Part shown: piece after piece, positions 58,190 to 64,000 of the stretch
Numbering within the stretch: position 1 is the first letter of the stretch
Layout of the letters: every line of letters starts with the position of its first letter
NCBI GenBank assembly: GCA_964019695.1
Contig: OZ026525.1
Coordinates: forward strand, 70,167,753-70,231,752
Direction: 5' to 3'
Origin: Loripinus fragilis
Lineage: Eukaryota > Mollusca > Bivalvia > Lucinida > Lucinidae
DNA: 64,000 bases
Notes under the pieces: generated by a model
The model's input: only the letters and a program-made list of their open reading frames with translations
Told to the model about the DNA's origin: nothing
The model's database searches: none
Translations under genes and position numbers: made by a program

Positions 58190-60640
58190 ATATATAGACT
58201 CCGAAATTAATCATATCAGGCATTTTATCAAAATTTAATTGTCAACAAGGGGATTGAATTCATTTACTTACCCAGTATATTTATAGATAAATCTGTTATC
58301 TCTTCTATTCCTACTTATTTTGAAAATAAAGAATCCCCTATCATTTGTTATAAGTATAGTAAACCTATTCGTATAACTGTTTTTAACTATAACAAATGAG
58401 TAACAGAACTTGATATTGAAAATTCTATTCCTGACTCTTGAGATTGTAAAGACTCTAAGTATTTCTATCAACCTGCTGGTCGTATAGTCACAGGGGATTA
58501 AAAATTATAACTGATTCAAGAATTTGGTCTATTATATGTAAGGGACAGAATTATAGGTTTCCTTTGCCAATAGACTTCAAAGCATGTCGTGAGGAAACTG
58601 CAGGAGCCTTACAAGAATTTTGTAATCGCTGGTGTAAACGAGAGCATGTTGAGTATAATGCCTTAAATAGTTGGAAACTAAATTGTTTTAAGATTATTGA
58701 TGGTAGAATTTCATTTTATTGCAACAATTTAAGATCTTCTACAACCTAAACCTAAATTCACTTTAAGACATTTGAAGAAAGGGATCAAGGAACTCCATAG
58801 GAGGTTTGTTTTAGCCCCCGCAGATAAGGCTGCTAACAATGTTGTGGTCGTTTGAAAAAGGTACTATATTAACACCCTTAAGCAAGAATTTAGCACTGCA
58901 AAAACATATGAGCATAACAGGCTTGATGAGACGTCTATCGTTGATAGGAATCGATGTCATATGGCAGCTAAGATTGGGTTGTTTGTTGATGTGGACCATA
59001 GCAAACTTCCCACATTATACTGGTTACCTAACTTCATAAACGGCCCGTTTTATTGCTAATTCTAGTGCATGTACAACTACTGAATTGTCTTTTTCTTTTG
59101 ACTTCTTGCCTCACTGTAATTAAAAACCATGTCATTAAATATTGCACAACAGTTTATGAAAGAAATGGTAAAATTTTATTTTGGTCTATTACAAATGGGA
59201 GATTTGTTTAATAGTTTGAGGTCTAGAGGTACTCTAGCATCTGGTTTGTCTACATATGATTTCTCTACTCTCTATACTACATTGCCTCATGAGCTAATCA
59301 AAGAAAAACTAACAGAATTAATTGAACAAACAATTAACAGAGAGGGCTCACTTTATTTGGCTTGTATTGATAAAAATGCCTTTTTACTTCTGAACAACCT
59401 AAACGATATAAATTATGGTCATGTCAGAAAATGTGTGATGCTCTCCATTATCTTTTGGACAATGTATTTATAAAATTTGACTCGAATTATATAGATAAAT
59501 TGTAGGTATTCAAATGGGTACTAATTGTGTTCCTATTGTTGCAGATTTGTTTTTGTTTTGTTATGTTATCTTATGTTGTCTCTGTCAGACAATAATCAAA
59601 CTGATATTATTGAAACTTTTAACTCCACCTCTTGATATTTAGATGACTTACTTAATATTGGTAATCCTTATTTTGAACAAATGGTAGGTCAGATATATCC
59701 TACTGAACTTCAGTTAATTAAGGAGAATTCTTCTGATACTGAAGCTGCGTTTTTGGACTTGAACTTGTCAATAAAAAATGGCATGGTTTCTTCTAAAATT
59801 TATGATAAACGAGATGATTTTGATTTTGAATTAGTAAATTTCCCATTTCTTGATGGAGATGTTCCTCGCTCTCCTTCCTACGGTGTATATTTCTCAGCTT
59901 ATTCGTTTTGCTAGAGTGTGTTCTAATGTTGATGACTTCAACAACAGGAACTTGTTTTTAACTGCTAAGTTATTAAAAAAGGTAGTAAATATCATATAAT
60001 TCCAAAAGCATTTTCTAAATTCTACCACAGACACTCAGAGTTAATTGGTAAATACATGTACAACATTGTGTTAAAAACTCTTCTGCAACAAGGCATATCA
60101 CAACCTTTTTTTATGGTGATTTAGTTTATAAATTCAAACGAATTGTCGGAAAACCTAATTTTAGAGATCAATTCAAAAATATTGCAAAACGTTATATAAG
60201 GATTGGTTATAACTTGGATGTCATGCGACAGTCTGCATGTCTAGTTTTAAACCCAATCACGGCTTATAGCTATGGTTTCCTCTTTAATTGCACGACGGTG
60301 GGTCAGGCCTCAGACTATATGACGGCTCTGACGTTAAGCTTTAATAGATGGGTTGGTGCCTGATGCTTATCTGTAGCTGGACCCACCGTGGCTCAACGTG
60401 AGGTTTTCTTTAGCTCTGACTATCTGTGAGTCATGAGCCCTTTTCTTTGTTTCTTCATGGTCTGTTAATTTTATAAGAGTGTTTCTCTATGATGATACAA
60501 TGCATTAGTTAGAAGGCTTCCATGCGAGCTGAACATTTCTTGCACTTCAACAACAGCAGAATCTAAGGCGAAGATTTGGTACCAGTAAAATGCATGTAAG
60601 CCCCGCCCCCCCCCCCCAAGATGGCTGCTGTCCATTCTAA
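58190..60640 (+). pseudogene. reverse-transcriptase relic, second subfamily, filling ZP intron 4
   Basis: In order: PIDFKACREETAGALQEFC and NRWCKREHVEYNAL (58570-58660), VLAPADKAANN (about 58811-58843), STYDFSTLYTTLPHELIKEK (about 59250-59310), GIQMGTNCVPIVADLFLF (about 59511-59560), a stop followed directly by YLDDLLN (59636), QIYPTELQLIKE, DTEAAFLDLNL and NFPFLDGDVPRSPSYGV. After a frameshift come GDLVYKFKRIVG, MRQSACLVLNPIT and YGFLFNCTTVG near 60290. YLDD is the polymerase catalytic motif and is intact, but many stops and frameshifts make the copy dead. This is the most complete copy here and lies in the sense orientation. Penelope-like type is my best assignment. Confidence 0.8.
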
Positions 60641-60939
60641 GGTGGGGGTTCTGTTGTTGTTGACTTTTTGTTTGTTGTTACTCCCATTGTGGGAATCTGT
60701 AACTGTTATATGTTCTGTTGTACTTTATATTATGTCCATTCGAGTATTGCAATCATCTTGATGGGGAAGAGAGAGCTGGTTGCTTTACTTTATTTGTCTT
60801 CCTGGTGTCTCGTGATGGTTGAGTAATCATTTTGTGGCTGTCTCTGTTTGTGTCTCTTCCTTGCGGTGCAATAGGTTGGTCTGTGTCTGTGATTATGACA
60901 TTTCCAGGCCATATTCACGTATTTTTGTTTTGCTTTCAG

Positions 60940-61000
60940 AGGATTTTGACATCAAAGCCAAAGACTGTTCAGCATCCACCATCGACATTACAACAACAGC
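60940..61000 (+). CDS. ZP-domain protein, coding exon 5 (ZP-C, fifth cysteine)
   Basis: Acceptor TTGCTTTCAG, donor GTGAGT at 61001, phase 1 in and 2 out. Short exon for residues 170-189: EDFDIKAKDCSASTIDITTT. Cys179 in the K-D-C-S-A context equals the conserved V-x-x-C-x-A of ZP-C. It sits between the intron 4 retroelement and the tRNA-derived sequence of intron 5. The frame fits exactly with exons 4 and 6. Confidence 0.85.
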
Positions 61001-61048
61001 GTGAGTACTCTCTCAGTTTTCATGCCGAAAAAAGCGAAAATATTTAAC

Positions 61049-61125
61049 CTGTCCCAGCCAGGAATCGAACCCAGGTCGCCGGATCTACAGGCAAACACTC
61101 TACCACGTCACTGTAAAAGCCGGCT
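61049..61125 (-). repeat. tRNA-derived sequence (SINE head or tRNA pseudogene)
   Basis: On the minus strand TGGTAGAGTG (A-box-like) is followed after about 30 bases by GGTTCGATTCC (perfect B box) and TGGCTGGGA. The 5' acceptor strand does not pair well with the 3' end, so a working tRNA is unlikely. No poly(A) tail or second copy identified. Confidence 0.6.
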
Positions 61126-62084
61126 TCTACTGTAAGGCAGTAGAAGTGTATTTATATAACCTAGACCCTGTGACACAAGCAATATCCTGGCGTACACACA
61201 ACCTTAAAACAACGTCTTATCGACGTCAGTGCGACGTCATCACGTCGCATTGACGTCGATACGACGTTTTTTGATGGCATGTGCCTGCTAGGTTGCTATC
61301 TTAAAAGTGGAATCATTGCATTCTTATTGATCATCAAGTTAGTATTAACTTACGAAATGCATTGTTTTTGAGGGTCATGAAAGGTGAATGCCTTGTTTCA
61401 ATTCAAGTGAGGCGTTAATCTCTTTGAACTGAACACCTCAGTGTCATGAATTAAGAAGCTTTTGCCGAGTTGCTTCAAAAGCTAACCATCATTTTGCACA
61501 AAATCCTAATCGTACGCTATTAACAGTCGAGGTTTAACTGCATAAACCAATGTATTTACGAGACAATTCACGTGCTGTTAATGCACGTCTTTTTGACAAT
61601 GTATTTACATTCTGGGACATGCCACTAAAATTGACATAACCAAGAGCAATTTGCACATAATTTAGTGACGTCAGGATGGTATATAGAGAATATTAGGTGA
61701 GTGTCTTTTGATATCAAGTTTATCAGGCAAGGCTTGGAGAACGCTTGTTGACATCGCGAGGCTTGCTGGGCGATTCAACATGCGTTCTCGAAGCCGAGTA
61801 TCAAAAGACGTGAACCTAGTATTCTATTTATCAGTTTACAAGTTTAGACGTCATTATCGAGTTTCGTGTCGATTCAATGTCATTGACGATGTCATTTGAA
61901 AAGTACAACGTCATGGTGACCTGATTAAAGGTACATGCCGTGAGATAGTCAACGTTTATCAGGCCAACGTGCAGCAATGCAGCTAGTAGATCTATGAGAG
62001 GTGGCTGATAAAAGCCTTTGCTCTGACGTTTTAAAACCTACGCATATTTAATGATTTTGTGTGTCATTATACATGCATAGGGAT
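61126..62084. other. ZP intron 5, unique part with GACGTC cluster and small inverted repeat
   Basis: About seven ACGTC/GACGT words fall in 61211-61272 (CGTCTTATCGACGTCAGTGC and onward). TCTTTTGATA at about 61706 and TATCAAAAGA at about 61799 bracket a segment with GAGAACGC/GCGTTCTC, an imperfect foldback. Confidence 0.5.
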
Positions 62085-62425
62085 CTAACATGAGTGCTCA
62101 TCATTTATTGAATTTATTAAACGAGTTGGGGAAAAGAGATAAAATGCGAGGCTTGTCGGGAATGTATATGTTTTTCGCAAAGAGTTTAATAAATTCAATA
62201 ATACAGGAGTACAAATGTTAGATGCTTTTTATCATATGACATTAAATTATTTTGAACTCCATTTTTTGGCGTAAAACATTAGGGTTTTGTCATATGTGTG
62301 ACGTGAAAAGCGTCATTTCTTTACGTGTCCCGAAAATCTGTAAACAACCACTAGTGGTTTATCGATTTTTATGCATGGCGTTATTTCATTTCCACAGGCG
62401 ACGTCTTATGATAAAGTTAGTTAGT
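62085..62425 (+). repeat. dispersed repeat family C, copy 4
   Basis: GATCTAACATGAGTGCTCAT, ACGAGTTGGGGAAAAGAG, AAATGCGAGGCTTGTCGG, TTTAATAAATTCAATAATA, ACCACTAGTGGTTTATCG and GCATGGCGTTATTTCATTT. The longest copy of the family in this window. Confidence 0.7.
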
Positions 62426-62639
62426 ACAAAAATAAAATTTTCTTAACAACAAAAAAGCGACCTAACATATTTTTTCTAAAACAGTAACATTTTCCAGGTC
62501 AACCAGGGGTTGTTGAAGCCCTCGCTTTTTAGGCTCAGTCAGAAGTCAATGCTTAGAAAATCTGCATTTAGTCATTAGGAGACTGAAGGGTTTTACTCTT
62601 TCTACTGCACAGGTTTATATAAACAAAAATGCTCAGCGC

Positions 62640-62795
62640 AAAATTGTAAATATTTTCTTATCTATATGTTTTAGCATATGTTTTGGGTGCTCAAAGGAAA
62701 CGTCTCATTGAGACGGTTCTTTTGAGTACCTACAACATATGTTTTGGTTGAGAAATAAGATAATCTTTATTCTGTTACGCACTCTAAACTAAAGG
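62640..62795 (+). repeat. MITE family F, copy in ZP intron 5
   Basis: ATATGTTTTGGGTGCTCAAA, the hairpin CGTCTCATTGAGACG, ACAACATATGTTTTGGTTGA and GTTACGCACTCTAAACTAAA, matching 56540-56680 almost base for base. Confidence 0.7.
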
Positions 62796-63173
62796 CCTGT
62801 TTATAGTAAGTGATAATTAGATTCAAGTATGGGTCCCTAACAGTCTGATAAGCCATTTTGATGTACTTGATTTGGCTACAGACACTACAGACAGTCTATT
62901 ATCAGTTTGATCTAAATAGCCACCTATTAACACATATATAGGTCTTTAAGAGCAGTTGTGTCTCTGTCGAGATCCAATCGGGAAAGTCCAGCACAATTCA
63001 AGAATCGAGTCAAGCCTCGGGTGTAAGTAAGGCGCATTACGCGTAGTACTATGTACGAAAATGCTCCATTTTGTTAGTCGAAACCGGCGTAAGGAAAATT
63101 AGTTCTGTAGTATGTGGGTTCAGCCCTATTAAAATTACTTATTCTGATACCCGAAAAGTTTAATCAGCAGAAT

Positions 63174-63236
63174 AAATGAAGTTTATGTATTTTCAATAAA
63201 ATATCGCTATTTTATTGTAAAGTATAAACTTCATTT
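63174..63236. repeat. 63-nt AT-rich hairpin in ZP intron 5
   Basis: AAATGAAGTTTAT pairs with ATAAACTTCATTT, and CAATAAAATA with TATTTTATTG around a TCGC loop; two small internal loops separate the stems. Confidence 0.75.
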
Positions 63237-63439
63237 ATAACCGTTTATTTTGTTGTAATCACACTTGTTGTTGGGTTGGCATGGTTTCTGTGACGTCAGC
63301 GTAGATCTTCGATGTACATCCGAAGGATGATTCCACGGAATTGGCCGAGGCAGTTCCGATTGTGTTGAGACCGTGCATTTGCAGAGGTTATTCGATAAAA
63401 ACAGACGTCTCATGATCCTGTCTGTTTAACTGTTTTCAG

Positions 63440-63599
63440 ATGCGCAGTGGACACAGATTTGTTTCCCCACTTTACCCGTACCAGCCAGGGAGTTCTGACT
63501 GCCACCTTTGGAGCCTTCAGAACAACAGATCTTAATGGGGGCTCAGTGGCTATGCCTTTCTCTTGCACCATGGAAGTTTGTCTTGGATCATGTTCTGCG
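63440..63599 (+). CDS. ZP-domain protein, coding exon 6 (core of ZP-C), gene continues off the window
   Basis: Acceptor CTGTTTTCAG, donor GTAGGT at 63600, phase 2 in and 0 out. It encodes residues 190-243: ACAVDTDLFPHF (Cys191), TATFGAFRTTDLNGGSVAMP, FSC (Cys232), TMEVC (Cys237) and LGSC (Cys241). This is the hallmark C-x-x-D..A-x-F-x-A-F..V-x-F-x-C-x-V-x-x-C-x-x-x-C end of ZP-C. The last conserved cysteine, the cleavage site and any transmembrane anchor should follow in an exon beyond 64000. Confidence 0.9.
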
Positions 63600-63640
63600 G
63601 TAGGTCATTATGTAGAATTAGACCAGCAAAAACAAAATTG

Positions 63641-63878
63641 AACCGTGACATGTGATTTCCAACAATGTGGCATTTTGACTAGTGTAGACACAGACGAGCA
63701 TTTGCAGCCTCATTGTAAGTTTAGAAACTCCAAACAATGTTGAATCAGTAGCTTAACACTCACGGATTATTCAAGCGTCTAGCAAAGCCTCTGATCAGAC
63801 TGCGCGTATGCACAGGCTGATCTGAGGATTTTCTAGTCGCACATACCACATAGTTGGAAATCCCATGCCAGGGCTCAA
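63641..63878 (-). mobile_element. MITE family D, copy 3 (inverted)
   Basis: CGTGACATGTGATTTCC and CAACAATGTGG at the left, CCACATAGTTGGAAATCCC at the right. The hairpin CTGATCAGACTGCGCGTATG is reversed relative to copies 1 and 2. It starts 42 bp after exon 6. Confidence 0.75.
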
Positions 63879-64000
63879 ATTTGGTATTTGTCTCATAAGC
63901 AACCAGCAAAGACTCAACTTCTGGCACCGAATACTAATTAACATCATCATGGGTCATGCATGTGACTGCCAGTTGCAAACTCCCCAACAGTGGCAACTTC

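Noticed and set aside
61049..61125. A functional tRNA gene
   Set aside because: The B box is good, but the acceptor stem does not pair and the anticodon arm is weak.

Overview
This window looks like AT-rich nuclear DNA from a bivalve mollusc. The evidence is: spliced animal-type exons with canonical GT-AG junctions; tandem arrays built around AAAGGGCAATAACTC and TGACCTTGACC, and (CCGT)n-associated tandem-repeat elements, all of which I associate with bivalve genomes; and several reverse-transcriptase relics of a type I know from marine invertebrates. The phylum is an inference from repeat content. I cannot name a species. Nothing here resembles a prokaryotic operon, a CRISPR array or a prophage.

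Only one gene is well supported. It lies on the + strand between about 52.7 kb and the right edge. Six coding exons (52747-52816, 55230-55393, 55866-55990, 57761-57909, 60940-61000, 63440-63599) join in a single frame to 243 residues: a signal peptide, a complete ZP-N module with its four cysteines, and most of a ZP-C module. The gene runs off the right edge. A TATA box and a possible non-coding first exon lie near 48.95-49.07 kb. Its introns are largely mobile elements: a degraded Tc1-type transposon and two MITEs in intron 1, a foldback beside the exon 3 donor, MITEs in intron 3, a 2.4-kb reverse-transcriptase relic filling most of intron 4, and a tRNA-derived sequence plus dispersed repeats in intron 5.

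The left 52 kb has no supported host gene and is a dense, nested landscape of transposable elements. 0-7 kb: MITEs, an element nested in another with both target duplications intact, a long inverted repeat, and a 2.5-kb tandem array. 9-12 kb: two terminal-inverted-repeat (TIR) elements, one loaded with GTCGC motifs. 14-23 kb: three minus-strand reverse-transcriptase relics, two head to tail. 23-25 kb: a TIR element carrying eleven copies of a 14-bp motif. 25.7-28.4 kb: a TIR pair enclosing a dead Harbinger transposase. 28-33 kb: foldbacks and pogo-like MITEs. 34.4-37.9 kb: a 3.45-kb TIR element with a minisatellite. 38.7-42.9 kb: a giant palindrome split by a tandem-repeat element. 44-52 kb: further TA-flanked TIR elements and a second tandem array.

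Three themes recur. Many elements are flanked by TA and end in TACT or CAG, as Tc1/mariner/pogo elements do. Several MITE families with different termini share one central hairpin. Several elements carry dense arrays of short motifs that resemble transcription-factor sites.
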